From: Pseudomonas quercus
GTDB lineage: Bacteria; Pseudomonadota; Gammaproteobacteria; Pseudomonadales; Pseudomonadaceae
Length of the DNA: 64,000 nt
NCBI RefSeq assembly: GCF_012033695.1
Contig: NZ_JAAVJI010000003.1
Location: 62,001 to 126,000, forward strand
Direction of reading: 5' to 3'
A model generated the notes under the pieces. It did not search any database and was not told the origin of the DNA. It worked only from the letters and a program-made list of their open reading frames with translations. Below are positions 20,399 to 29,274 of this stretch, piece after piece. Position 1 is the stretch's first letter. Every line of letters begins with the position of its first letter. The translations under genes and the position numbers were made by a program.

Positions 20399-21021
20399 TC
20401 CACCTCCGTGGCAAGCGCATTGACCGCCGCTGCCGCCATGGCACTGCCGCCACGCCGGCCATTGACCACTACAAAAGGAATGCCCCGGCTATCGGCTGCC
20501 AGCATGGCCTTGGATTCAGCCGCGCCCACGAAGCCTACCGGGAAGCCCAGTATCAGCGCGGGGCGGGGCGCGCCCGCGTCGATCATGTCCAGCAAGTGAA
20601 ACAATGCGGTGGGTGCGTTGCCGATCACGACGACGCTACCTTCGAGCAGGGGGCGCCAGAGCTCCAGCGCGACCGCCGAGCGGGTATTGCCCAGCTCCTT
20701 GGCCATGCCGGGTACACGTTCGTCCTTAAGCGTACAGATTACCGGGTTATTGGCCGGCAGCCGGGCACGGGTCACGCCCTCGGCCACCATGTGTGCGTCG
20801 CACAGGATCGGCGCACCTGCCGCAATCGCCTGGCGACCGGCCGTACCGGCACCAGGGGAGAACTGGAGGTCCTGTACCACATCGACCATGCCACAGGCAT
20901 GGATCACCCGCACAGCAAGCTTTTCCAGGTCGGCCGGGATATGGCTCAAGTCCGCCTCGGCCCGAATGATGGCAAAGGAGTTGCGATAGATCGCCTGGCC
21001 ATCGCGAATGTAATCAATCAT
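20395..21021 (-). CDS. cobH: Precorrin-8X methylmutase
   Basis: CobH moves the methyl group from C11 to C12, giving hydrogenobyrinic acid. The protein is 208 residues. [20 protein letters not shown] is the family start. The catalytic histidine is His41 in VIHACGMVD, and later motifs are LGNTRSA and [16 protein letters not shown] 21021 gives the family length and overlaps the cobG end by 8 bp; the longer frame to 21099 would run deep into cobG. Confidence 0.95.
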   Translation of the reverse strand: MIDYIRDGQAIYRNSFAIIRAEADLSHIPADLEKLAVRVIHACGMVDVVQDLQFSPGAGTAGRQAIAAGAPILCDAHMVAEGVTRARLPANNPVICTLKDERVPGMAKELGNTRSAVALELWRPLLEGSVVVIGNAPTALFHLLDMIDAGAPRPALILGFPVGFVGAAESKAMLAADSRGIPFVVVNGRRGGSAMAAAAVNALATEVE

Positions 21022-22333
21022 CAAAGGTGCTCCGTGAGCAGGCAGCGATATGCATCGCTGCGTCTTGCACAGTAAGGTCCTGACCCAGCGGCCGGCCAAA
21101 GCCAGGCAAGTGTGGGTCGCGGGAGAAGAGGTCGTATCGGCCGGGCGACACCGCCAGCAGTGTCATGGGTGCCACCGAGGGGTAGGCGCATGACCGGGTG
21201 CAGCCGGTGAGGTGTACTGGCACAGCACGGCCGAGCAGAGTCGCCAATTGACGGGCATCGGCCTTGGTATCTGCCAACCCGCGCTGGCACCCGGCTGACC
21301 CCGTGCAGGCCACTAGCCCGGCCAGAGGTTGCCGGTGGTCCACCAACAGGCCCATTGCCTGCGCCTGGGCTTGTACAGCTTGGGCCTGAGCCTTGGCAAC
21401 GCCCGGTATTATCACGCCCTGCCATGGGGTAAGGCGCAGTTCACCTTGGGCAACCTCACAGCACAACCGTGCCAAAGCGCTCAGTGCGTCGGCAGGAAGG
21501 CGGCCCAGTGCCGGCGATACCCCCACCGACACCTGCCCGGCCTGTTTCTGAAGATGCAGCCCTAGCGCTGGAGGTACAACACGGGGTGGCAACGCGCCGA
21601 ACGGACCTTGGTACACGTCCAAGCCTTCCAGCAGTGCCGAGGCTGGGTAGTGCTCCAACACCTCTCGCATTCGGCCCGGTGCAGGGCCGGCCAAGGCCAG
21701 AAAACGGTCCAGTACGGCCAGCCCTAGGGCCACACCCTGTCTGAAAGGTACGGCGGCCACAGGCAGGGAATTGCCGATCGCGCTGGCCAGCCCAAGCGCC
21801 AGGTGCAGTTCCTCGTGCAACCAGAGCGGCGACAGCCACAGGTCGTGGGCATGCTGCAGTTCGGCCAGGGCTTCGCCCCCGTCCAGCTGAAGGGCGAACT
21901 TGGGGGACAACTGGTGGTAATGGGGCCGCTGCTCCAAGGCCTGCAGCAGCTCGGCGGCCAAGGGCCGAGTGTCCAGTGCCGCCGAAGGGTCAAGCCCGGC
22001 CATGGGGCTGAGCATCAGGTTGCGTACATCATCGGCCCCGGCAGACGCGGGGCCCAGGCCTGCCGCCATCACCAGAGCTATCAGCCGGTCTTGATTGGCC
22101 GGTGTAATGCCCCGCAACTGCACGTTGGCGCGGTTGGTGAGCTCCACCGAACCGTTGCCAAACTGCCGCGCAGCATCGGCCACGGCCTCTGCGCCAGCGG
22201 CGGTGATGACGCCGCCTGGCAGCTTGATGCGGCATAGCCCGCCATCACGTGCGGCAACGATACGCAGCAACCCCGGGCAAGCCGATGTTCTGGGCAGTGC
22301 AGCAGGCAAGGGGGCCGGCAATGGCTTGTTCAA
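21014..22333 (-). CDS. cobG: Precorrin-3B synthase
   Basis: CobG uses O2 to hydroxylate C20 of precorrin-3A and form the lactone, so its presence marks the aerobic cobalamin route. The protein is about 439 residues and resembles nitrite/sulfite reductases. It has ferredoxin-like half domains with NRANVQLRG near the N-terminus. The Fe4S4/siroheme-type cysteines are CTGSAGC and GCTRSC near the C-terminus. The start appears to be TTG 22333, because GGTGATC, complementary to the 16S rRNA tail, ends two bases before it; TTG 22348 is the alternative. It heads cobGHIJ and is divergent from cobL. Confidence 0.9.
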   Translation of the reverse strand: MNKPLPAPLPAALPRTSACPGLLRIVAARDGGLCRIKLPGGVITAAGAEAVADAARQFGNGSVELTNRANVQLRGITPANQDRLIALVMAAGLGPASAGADDVRNLMLSPMAGLDPSAALDTRPLAAELLQALEQRPHYHQLSPKFALQLDGGEALAELQHAHDLWLSPLWLHEELHLALGLASAIGNSLPVAAVPFRQGVALGLAVLDRFLALAGPAPGRMREVLEHYPASALLEGLDVYQGPFGALPPRVVPPALGLHLQKQAGQVSVGVSPALGRLPADALSALARLCCEVAQGELRLTPWQGVIIPGVAKAQAQAVQAQAQAMGLLVDHRQPLAGLVACTGSAGCQRGLADTKADARQLATLLGRAVPVHLTGCTRSCAYPSVAPMTLLAVSPGRYDLFSRDPHLPGFGRPLGQDLTVQDAAMHIAACSRSTFDD

Positions 22334-22358
22334 AAGATCACCCGGCAATCGTCGAAAG

Positions 22359-22378
22359 GCACTTCTGAGCAGAAGTGC
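22359..22378. promoter_or_regulatory. Inverted repeat in the divergent cobG/cobL promoter region
   Basis: GCACTTCT and AGAAGTGC form perfect 8-bp arms around GAGC, 25 bp from the cobG start and 69 bp from the cobL start. It could be an operator or the 5' end hairpin of either mRNA. I see no cobalamin riboswitch; the 114-bp gap is too short for one. Confidence 0.4.
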
Positions 22379-22447
22379 GCGGTATTATGCCTGCTTTGAC
22401 CGACAGCATGAAAATCCAGCCTGTCGGATTACCCATGAGGATGTTTC

Positions 22448-23659
22448 ATGTTGCCTTGGCTGACCATTGTCGGGATCGGCGAAGATGGCTATCCAGGCCT
22501 TGGAAAACAGGCCCGGCGCGCCCTGCTGGAGGCCAGCCTGATCATCGGGGCACCCCGCCAGCTCAACCTGCTTGCGCCCTGCCTGCGGGCCGAGCGGCTG
22601 GCCTGGCCTTTGCCCTTTTCCCTGGCACCGGTGCTGGAGCGCCGTGGGCGCCCAACCTGTGTACTGGCCAGCGGCGACCCCATGTTCAACGGGGTAGGCG
22701 CCAGCCTGACACGTCAGTTGCCCGTTACCGAATGCCACGTGATCCCCTCACCTTCGTCGGTATCACTGGCCGCCGCGCGGTTGGGCTGGCCACTGGCCGA
22801 TACCCAAGTGGCCTCCCTGGTCAACCGGCCTGTCTCCGTGCTCAACCGCTATTTGCACACGGGCGAACGGCTGCTGGTGCTCAGCCGCGATGGCGGCACG
22901 CCCGCCTTGGTTGCCAACCTGCTGTGTACCGCAGGGTTCCGCCACAGCCGGGTACATGTGCTGGAACACCTGGGTGGCCCCGAGGAAGCCTGCCATGCCG
23001 CCACAGCGCAAGCGTGGCAGGAAGCGACCTTCCGGGACCTCAACGTTGTGGGGGTGGAACTGCTCGCTGATGAAGGTATCGCTCCCCTGCCGTGTGTGCC
23101 CGGCCTCCCCGATTCGGCCTTCATGCATGACGGCCAGCTGACCAAGCGCGACGTACGGGCAGTTACCCTGGGGCGCCTGGCGCCACGCCCTGGGCAATTG
23201 CTCTGGGACGTAGGCGCTGGCTGCGGCTCCATCGGCATTGAATGGATGCGCGCCCATCCTGGCTGCAGGGCCATTGCCGTAGAAGCGGACACAGGCCGCC
23301 ACAAGGTGATTGGCCATAATGCCGCTACCCTGGGTGTGCCCGACCTGCAGGTGGTCAACGGCCGTGCACCCCAGGCTCTGGAGGAGCTACCCTCACCAGA
23401 TGCCATCTTCATTGGCGGTGGCGTAACCGTTGAAGGGGTACTGGCCACCTGCTGGGCCGCGCTCAAGTCCGGTGGCAGGTTGGTAGCCAATGCGGTCACG
23501 CTGGAAAGCGAAATGGCGCTGTTCAACTGGCAGGCTTTGCACGGTGGTGAGCTGGTGCGGATACAGGTGGCGCAGGCACAGCCATTGGGCAATTTCCAAA
23601 CCTGGCGCCAGGCGCTGCCCATCACCCTGCTTGACCTGAAAAAGCCCGACCATGCGTAA
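22448..23659 (+). CDS. cobL: Precorrin-6Y C5,15-methyltransferase (decarboxylating)
   Basis: CobL methylates C5 and C15 and decarboxylates the acetate side chain of precorrin-6B. The 403-residue protein is the usual fusion. A CbiE-like methylase (about 1-200) begins [14 protein letters not shown] and has [12 protein letters not shown] and [20 protein letters not shown] CbiT-like methylase (about 215-400) has the SAM motif [13 protein letters not shown] and DAIFIGGG. The cbiD start overlaps its end by 8 bp. Confidence 0.95.
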   Translation: MLPWLTIVGIGEDGYPGLGKQARRALLEASLIIGAPRQLNLLAPCLRAERLAWPLPFSLAPVLERRGRPTCVLASGDPMFNGVGASLTRQLPVTECHVIPSPSSVSLAAARLGWPLADTQVASLVNRPVSVLNRYLHTGERLLVLSRDGGTPALVANLLCTAGFRHSRVHVLEHLGGPEEACHAATAQAWQEATFRDLNVVGVELLADEGIAPLPCVPGLPDSAFMHDGQLTKRDVRAVTLGRLAPRPGQLLWDVGAGCGSIGIEWMRAHPGCRAIAVEADTGRHKVIGHNAATLGVPDLQVVNGRAPQALEELPSPDAIFIGGGVTVEGVLATCWAALKSGGRLVANAVTLESEMALFNWQALHGGELVRIQVAQAQPLGNFQTWRQALPITLLDLKKPDHA

Positions 23660-24752
23660 CGAAACCGCCGAGCATCCCGCGCCGCTGCGCAGTGGCTTGA
23701 CCACCGGCACCTGCGCCACCGCCACCAGCCTGGCGGCCGCTACGCTCCTGTTGGAAGGCAGCGCCATGGATGCGGTGCAAGTCACGTTGCCAAAAGGGCG
23801 TGAAGTGACCTTGCGCCTGGAATTCTGCCGGGGCCTGCTACCAGGCGAGGCAGAGGCCGGCACACTCAAGGACGCAGGCGATGACCCGGACGTGACCCAC
23901 GGTGCGCTTGTGCAGGCCCAGGTCAGGCTGACAGACGTGCCGGGCGTGCTGTTCAAGGCGGGCGAAGGCGTAGGCACTGTGACCCGCCCCGGCCTGGTGC
24001 TGGGGGTAGGCGAACCCGCCATCAACCCCGTGCCCCGCAAAATGATGACCGAACACCTGGGGCACCTGGCGGCTGTGCAGGGCTATCGAGGCGGGTTTGA
24101 AGTGACACTGGGGGTGCGTGACGGCGCAGCACTGGCCTTGAAAACCATGAACCCTCGGTTGGGCATCCTGGGTGGCTTGTCAATTCTGGGCACCAGCGGA
24201 ATCGTACGGCCGTTTTCCTGCGCGGCCTATATCGCGTCCATTCATCAAGGCATCGATGTGGCCCATACCAACGGTTACGACCACATCGCTGCCTGCACCG
24301 GCAACGCCAGCGAGGACACTATCCGGCGGTTATATGGCATGCCAGACATCGCCCTGATCGAGATGGGCGATTTCGTGGGCGCTGTGCTCAAGCACCTGCG
24401 CAAAGTCCCTGTGACCCGCCTGAGCCTGTGTGGCGGCTTTGGCAAAATCAGCAAGCTGGCTGCCGGGCACATGGACCTGCACAGCCGGCATTCGTCCATC
24501 GACCTGCCACAACTGGCCCGGTGGGCCGCGGCGCTGGGCGCGCAGGAGGCCCTGCTGGCAGAGATTCATGGGGCCAACACCAGCCAGCAAGCGCTAGCCC
24601 TGGCCACAGCCGCGCAGGTGGCCTTGGGCGATGAAGTGTGCCGGCACGCCTTGGCCTTCGCCCGTAGCGTGGTGCCAGCGTCCGTGGACGTGGAAGTGAT
24701 TGCCATCGACCGTCAGGGCGGCGTGGTCGGCCGGGCGGGAGGCCCTTGGTAA
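23652..24752 (+). CDS. cbiD: Cobalt-precorrin-5B C1-methyltransferase CbiD
   Basis: CbiD removes the extruded C2 unit and methylates C1. The protein is 366 residues. The family start [17 protein letters not shown] is followed by [23 protein letters not shown] and [16 protein letters not shown]. It is named for the anaerobic pathway, but in pseudomonads it sits among aerobic cob genes and is thought to replace CobF. It overlaps cobL upstream, and its stop TAATG contains the cobK start, so the three genes are probably coupled. Confidence 0.94.
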   Translation: MRNETAEHPAPLRSGLTTGTCATATSLAAATLLLEGSAMDAVQVTLPKGREVTLRLEFCRGLLPGEAEAGTLKDAGDDPDVTHGALVQAQVRLTDVPGVLFKAGEGVGTVTRPGLVLGVGEPAINPVPRKMMTEHLGHLAAVQGYRGGFEVTLGVRDGAALALKTMNPRLGILGGLSILGTSGIVRPFSCAAYIASIHQGIDVAHTNGYDHIAACTGNASEDTIRRLYGMPDIALIEMGDFVGAVLKHLRKVPVTRLSLCGGFGKISKLAAGHMDLHSRHSSIDLPQLARWAAALGAQEALLAEIHGANTSQQALALATAAQVALGDEVCRHALAFARSVVPASVDVEVIAIDRQGGVVGRAGGPW

Positions 24753-25474
24753 TGCGGATACTGTTATTGGGTGGAGTCACTGAGAGCCTGCGCATCGCCC
24801 GCGAACTGGGGCCGGAGCATATCTATAGCCTGGCGGGCATCGGCCGCATTCCCACAGACCTTCGCTGCACAGTGAAAGTGGGCGGCTATGGCGGCGCCGA
24901 GGGGCTGGCCGACTACATTCGCGCCGAAGGCGTCACGCTGCTGGTGGACGCTACACACCCTTATGCGGCGCAGATGAGCCACAACGCTGTCCAGGCCGCA
25001 GGGCATGCCGGCATTCCTTGCTGGGCCTTGCGCCGCCCCGGCTGGCACCCCCAGCCCGGTGACGACTGGCGCAATGTGACAGGCTGGGCCTCGCTGAGCC
25101 AGGCTATCAGCGCGTTCGAGCGGCCCTTCTTCACCCTCGGCCGTGAACCCTTGGCCCACCTGAGCGATATTCCGGCCCATCAGTACTGGACACTGCGCTG
25201 CCTGGACGACCACCCCGGCAATGACCATTGCACCGTAATAGGTGCACGTGGCCCGTTCCAGCTTGAGCAGGAGCGCGCCCTCTTCGCCCAAGGGCGATTT
25301 GACGTGCTGATCAGCAAGAACAGCGGCAGCGGCGCCACCGAACCCAAGCTGCAGGTTGCCCGCGAACGCGGCATACCCGTGGTGATGCTGGCGCGGCCAG
25401 TGCTGCCAGCGGTTGATCGGGCATTCGAGCGGGTTGAGGAGATGATTGAGGCGTTACATGGCTTGATGTCATGA
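24752..25474 (+). CDS. cobK: Precorrin-6A reductase
   Basis: CobK reduces precorrin-6A to precorrin-6B with NADPH. The protein is 240 residues. It begins [19 protein letters not shown], then has GGYGGAEGLADYI, VDATHPYAAQMSHNA and the C-terminal LISKNSGSGATEPKL, all family motifs. ATG 24752 overlaps the cbiD TAA by one base; the GTA-ATG at 24746 is less likely. It is the last gene of cobL-cbiD-cobK. Confidence 0.94.
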   Translation: MRILLLGGVTESLRIARELGPEHIYSLAGIGRIPTDLRCTVKVGGYGGAEGLADYIRAEGVTLLVDATHPYAAQMSHNAVQAAGHAGIPCWALRRPGWHPQPGDDWRNVTGWASLSQAISAFERPFFTLGREPLAHLSDIPAHQYWTLRCLDDHPGNDHCTVIGARGPFQLEQERALFAQGRFDVLISKNSGSGATEPKLQVARERGIPVVMLARPVLPAVDRAFERVEEMIEALHGLMS

Positions 25475-25536
25475 GCCGCGAGGGGCTGATGAATTCTTTG
25501 GTAAAGCTTTCCCGGCACTCTCCTAGGCTTGCCTAG

Positions 25537-25552
25537 ATACACTATTGTGTAT
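25537..25552 (+). promoter_or_regulatory. Palindromic operator candidate upstream of brnT
   Basis: ATACAC-TATT-GTGTAT is a perfect inverted repeat 26 bp before brnT, within an AT-rich stretch; a possible -35, TTGCCT, is at 25529. BrnA family antitoxins bind palindromes at their own promoter, so this is the likely autoregulatory site. The regulator assignment is inferred. Confidence 0.55.
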
Positions 25553-25578
25553 GTACAAAAGTAAATACGGATAGCCTC

Positions 25579-25857
25579 GTGCGTTTTGAGTGGGATGAAG
25601 CCAAAAATCAAATCAATATTCGCAAGCACGGGATTGATTTCAACGATATACCAGAGGTTTTCAATCACCCAATGCTGGCCATGCGCGACGACCGAGCGGA
25701 CTATGGAGAGGAGCGGTGGATCAGCATTGGCTGGATCAAAATTTTGATTGGTGTAGTTGTGTATACAGAACGTAGTGGGGATGTCATACGTATCATCTCT
25801 GCGCGAAAAGCAACAAAACAGGAGGCTCAACGTTATGTCGAACGCATCGAAAACTGA
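25579..25857 (+). CDS. brnT: BrnT family type II toxin
   Basis: BrnT is an RNase-like toxin neutralised by BrnA. The protein is 92 residues, begins at GTG 25579, and shows the diagnostic start FEWDEAKNQINIRKHGIDF plus RWISIGWIKILIGVVVYTER and the basic RIISARKATKQEAQRY. Its 3' end overlaps brnA by 23 bp. The pair is AT-richer than its neighbours, which suggests horizontal arrival between cobK and the copper cluster. Confidence 0.93.
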   Translation: MRFEWDEAKNQINIRKHGIDFNDIPEVFNHPMLAMRDDRADYGEERWISIGWIKILIGVVVYTERSGDVIRIISARKATKQEAQRYVERIEN

Positions 25858-26083
25858 TTGGGAGCGCGTAACAAAGCTTGGTGATCATGAGATCGATATC
25901 AGCGATACTCCAGAACTCGGAGACGATTTTTTTCGGCGTGCTGAATTGCGTCTTCCAGTAAAGCGGGCGGTGACCATTCGGCTTGATGCTGATGTACTCG
26001 AATGGTTCAAAGGGCAAGGCACTGGCTACCAGACCAGGATCAATCAGTTACTGCGTCAATATATGCAAGCCCACCGAGGCTGA
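25835..26083 (+). CDS. brnA: BrnA family antitoxin
   Basis: The 82-residue BrnA-like protein has an acidic N-terminal half (LGDHEIDISDTPELGDDFF). Its C-terminal ribbon-helix-helix DNA-binding segment is KRAVTIRLDADVLEWFKGQG ... YQTRINQLLRQYM. ATG 25835 follows GGAGG at 25821-25825. It probably neutralises BrnT and represses the operon through the palindrome at 25537-25552. Confidence 0.92.
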   Translation: MSNASKTDWERVTKLGDHEIDISDTPELGDDFFRRAELRLPVKRAVTIRLDADVLEWFKGQGTGYQTRINQLLRQYMQAHRG

Positions 26084-26213
26084 TGGACGATCACCTGCAC
26101 ACAGGTTCCTCAGCACATCCCAAATTCACCCTCGGTAACACGCCAGCTTTTTACTTCCCAGGCGGCTTCTGGCTAAATACCGCCCAGTTTTCTTCCTGCC
26201 CTGGAATGCGCCT

Positions 26214-26708
26214 ATGCCGTCTGTCTGCCGCTCGCTTACGTGGTGCTGCGTACTGGCCGTTGCCTTGTTGGGCAGCATGGCCAGTGCCAAGGATTACCAC
26301 ATCGGCAACCTGGACGTGATCGCCCCCTGGTCCCAGGCACTACCCCCCAACGCACCCACCGTGGCGGCCTACTTCACTGTTCGCAACACGGGTATGGGCG
26401 ACGACCGGTTGCTGGGGCTCGACAGCCCTGTGGCAGCCGAAGCGCAACTGCATGAACACATCGGCGCCGACGGCATGATGAAAATGCAGCAGGTAGACGG
26501 CCTGATCATCCCCGCCGCAGGCCAGGTTCGCCTGGCCCCCATGGGTGGTCATGTGATGCTGCTGGGCCTGGCCGACCGAAGCCAGCTGGTCAGCGGCGCC
26601 AGCTTCCCGCTGGTGCTGCACTTTGAAAAGGCAGGTGACCTTGAAATACAGGTGCCCGTACTGGCCAACCCACCTGAGGGCAATGGCGTGCCCCTGCAAG
26701 GCGGCTGA
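26214..26708 (+). CDS. Periplasmic copper chaperone, PCu(A)C family
   Basis: This 164-residue protein has a signal peptide (about 1-26) and a PCuAC domain. PCuAC proteins bind Cu(I) in the periplasm and deliver it, often for cytochrome oxidase assembly. The binding set is visible: His in LHEHIG, Met in GMMKMQQVDG, and the GGHVMLLGL block. It opens a four-gene copper cluster, and its stop overlaps the DUF2946 start (ATGA). No CopR or CueR box was evident upstream. Confidence 0.9.
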   Translation: MPSVCRSLTWCCVLAVALLGSMASAKDYHIGNLDVIAPWSQALPPNAPTVAAYFTVRNTGMGDDRLLGLDSPVAAEAQLHEHIGADGMMKMQQVDGLIIPAAGQVRLAPMGGHVMLLGLADRSQLVSGASFPLVLHFEKAGDLEIQVPVLANPPEGNGVPLQGG

Positions 26709-27109
26709 TGACCGTTCGCCCTGGTAGCCGAGCAGGTGCCTGGATCAGCCTCTTTGCAGTGCTGATGATGTTTATCGGCCCGCTGATCGCTCAGGCCATG
26801 CCCATGAACCACAGCGGCGGCCAGGCGATGCCCCAGCATGCTGGCATGGCCATGGATATGCCCGGCGAACATTGTCAGCCCCAGCCCAGCCACGGTAAGA
26901 ACAATCAACTTCACCCTCTCTGGGAGCGCTGCGGTTACTGCAGTCTGTTCTTCCATTGCCCTGCACTGCCACAAACCTTGCAAGTCAGGGCTGACACTGC
27001 GCCGCCGGCCACCGCCCGCCTGCTGGTACAGGCCCGCCAAGGGCACGGTGTACAGCCTGTCTTTCCAGGCGCACGCACCCGCGCGCCCCCCTTCCCCCTG
27101 CACGCCTGA
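26708..27109 (+). CDS. DUF2946 family protein, Met/His/Cys-rich
   Basis: This 133-residue protein has an N-terminal hydrophobic segment (WISLFAVLMMFIGPLIAQA) that may be a signal or an anchor. A metal-ligand-rich middle follows (MPMNHSGGQAMPQHAGMAM, then GEHC). The motif RCGYCSLFFHCPALP is typical of DUF2946. The family is often found beside copper transport genes, and its function is unproven. The ligands and position suggest copper sensing or binding in the periplasm. The C-terminal tail is Pro/Arg-rich and poorly defined. Confidence 0.8.
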   Translation: MTVRPGSRAGAWISLFAVLMMFIGPLIAQAMPMNHSGGQAMPQHAGMAMDMPGEHCQPQPSHGKNNQLHPLWERCGYCSLFFHCPALPQTLQVRADTAPPATARLLVQARQGHGVQPVFPGARTRAPPFPLHA

Positions 27110-27193
27110 CCTTTCCATCACGCGCCAGCCTGCCCGCCCCCTTTAAAGGGATCGCCACGGCGCGTGCCTGAACGCTCATTGTGTGGGAACCCC

Positions 27194-29266
27194 ATGTCTG
27201 CCTTTTCATTAGCGTCACGCTCCGCCCCTCGCTCGGCCGCCCTGCTGATTGGCGCCCTTGTCAGCCCCACGGCCTTTGCTGCGGAAGAACCCAGAACCGG
27301 CCGCAAAGAGAGTGTCGAATTGCCCCCAACGGTGGTCACGGCAGTGGCCCCTGCCTCGCCACTAACGATTGTCGCCGACCCCAAAGCCCCTCGGCAGCCC
27401 TTGCCCGCCACGGATGGCGCCGATTACCTCAAGACCATTCCCGGCTTCAGCGCTATCCGCAACGGCGGCAGCAACGGGGACCCTGTACTGCGGGGCATGT
27501 TTGGCTCACGGCTGAATATCCTGGCCAACGGTGGGCAGATCATCGGCGCCTGCCCCGGCCGCATGGACGCACCCACTGCTTACATCTCCCCGCAAAGCTA
27601 CGACCGCCTTGTGGTGATCAAAGGGCCGCAAACCGTGCAATGGGGGCCAGGTGCTTCTGCCGGGACCGTACGTTTCGAGCGGGACCCGGAAGCCTTCGCG
27701 ACCCCAGGCGCGCGGCTCGACGCCAGTGTGCTGGCTGGCTCCAATGGGCGTTTCGAACGCCGTGTGGATACGGCAGCAGGTACGCGCGAAGGCTATGCCC
27801 GCTTCATCGCCAACGACGCCCAGGCCGATGACTACCAAGCGGGCAATGGCGATACCGTGCCATCACGCTGGCGCAAGTGGAACGGGGATATGGCCTTGGG
27901 CTGGACACCCGACCCGGACACCCTGGTAGAACTGTCTGCAGGCCACGGTGATGGTGAAGCGCGCTATGCCGGCCGCGGCATGGACGGAGCCAGCTTCAAG
28001 CGAGAAAGCCTGGGCTTGCGCCTTGAGCGACATGGGCTGGGCGATGTCTTCGAAGGCCTGGAGGCGCAGTTCTATTACAACTATGCCGACCATGTGATGG
28101 ACAATTACAGCCTGCGTACGCCGCCTACCAGCGGCATGATGCCCGGCCCCCGCGCCAGCAACGTGGACCGTCGTACCCTGGGCGGCCGGATCAAGGGCAC
28201 CTGGGCGTGGCAAACCCTGGACCTGGTGGCCGGGTTGGACGGGCAGACCAGTGAGCATCGCAAGCGCGCAGCCCCCGGCGAAGGCGCCTACAAAGCCATC
28301 CCCCGCGAAAGGGATGCGGTGATGAACACCTTCGGTACGTTCGCCGAGCTGACCTGGGCAGTGACAGACCAGAGCCGGTGGCTAGGCGGTGCACGGCTGG
28401 ACCATGCCACGGCCCGCGACTACCGCGCCACGCTTGGCTCAGGCATGGCTAGGCGCACTAACCCTACCGCAGGCCACGAGCGTAATGAAACGCTACCTAG
28501 CGGGTTCATCCGCTTCGAGCATGACCTCCAACAGGTACCGCTTACGGCCTATGCAGGCCTTGGCCATGCCCAGCGCTTTCCGGATTACTGGGAGTTGTAC
28601 TCACCCGCCCAGGGGCCGGCAGGCAGCGCCAATGCCTTTACGGGCATACGCCCGGAAAAAACCACCCAGCTCGATACCGGCCTGCATTACAGGGCCGAGC
28701 ATGTGGAAGCCTGGGTGTCGGCCTATGCCGGGCAGGTGAAGGACTACATTCTGTTCGACTACAACGGTGGGCAGTCCACCGCGCGCAATATCAGTGCGCA
28801 CATTGCTGGCGGCGAGCTGGGTGGGGCCTGGCATTTCAACGAACACTGGAAGGCCGACGCTACCCTGGCCTATGCCTGGGGGAAGAATCGCAGCGACGGC
28901 ACTGCCCTGGCGCAAATGCCACCCTTGGATACACGCCTGGGCCTTAGCTACCAGCAGAACCAATGGCGTGCAGGCGCCTTGTGGCGGCTGGTGAGCGCTC
29001 AGCACCGGACCGATCCCGGCAGGGGCAATGTGGTCGGCAAGGATTACCGCAGCACGCCAGGCTTTGGGGTGTTTTCCTTGAATGGCGCAGTTCGCCTAAG
29101 CCCTCACCTCAAGGTCAGTGCAGGGGTAGATAACCTATTTGCTAAAACCTATGCCGAACACCTCAACCTGGCCGGCAATGCCGGCTTCGGCTACCCAGGC
29201 GACGCCCTGAGCGCCATCGACGAGCCAGGGCGCACGCTCTGGACGCAACTTGACCTTAGTTTCTAG
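27194..29266 (+). CDS. oprC: TonB-dependent copper receptor OprC
   Basis: OprC is an outer-membrane TonB-dependent transporter for copper. The protein is 690 residues: signal peptide (about 1-30), plug domain (about 45-170) and a beta barrel ending in LWTQLDLSF, with terminal Phe as expected. The plug contains GACPGRM with Cys120 and Met124, the CxxxM element that binds Cu(I) in P. aeruginosa OprC. ATG 27194 directly precedes the signal peptide; the in-frame start at 27164 lacks one. It is followed 8 bp later by the PepSY gene. Confidence 0.94.
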   Translation: MSAFSLASRSAPRSAALLIGALVSPTAFAAEEPRTGRKESVELPPTVVTAVAPASPLTIVADPKAPRQPLPATDGADYLKTIPGFSAIRNGGSNGDPVLRGMFGSRLNILANGGQIIGACPGRMDAPTAYISPQSYDRLVVIKGPQTVQWGPGASAGTVRFERDPEAFATPGARLDASVLAGSNGRFERRVDTAAGTREGYARFIANDAQADDYQAGNGDTVPSRWRKWNGDMALGWTPDPDTLVELSAGHGDGEARYAGRGMDGASFKRESLGLRLERHGLGDVFEGLEAQFYYNYADHVMDNYSLRTPPTSGMMPGPRASNVDRRTLGGRIKGTWAWQTLDLVAGLDGQTSEHRKRAAPGEGAYKAIPRERDAVMNTFGTFAELTWAVTDQSRWLGGARLDHATARDYRATLGSGMARRTNPTAGHERNETLPSGFIRFEHDLQQVPLTAYAGLGHAQRFPDYWELYSPAQGPAGSANAFTGIRPEKTTQLDTGLHYRAEHVEAWVSAYAGQVKDYILFDYNGGQSTARNISAHIAGGELGGAWHFNEHWKADATLAYAWGKNRSDGTALAQMPPLDTRLGLSYQQNQWRAGALWRLVSAQHRTDPGRGNVVGKDYRSTPGFGVFSLNGAVRLSPHLKVSAGVDNLFAKTYAEHLNLAGNAGFGYPGDALSAIDEPGRTLWTQLDLSF

Positions 29267-29274
29267 GACGGACG

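Noticed and set aside
22334..22447. Cobalamin riboswitch between cobG and cobL
   Set aside because: The gap is too short and lacks a B12-box-like core; only a simple hairpin is present.
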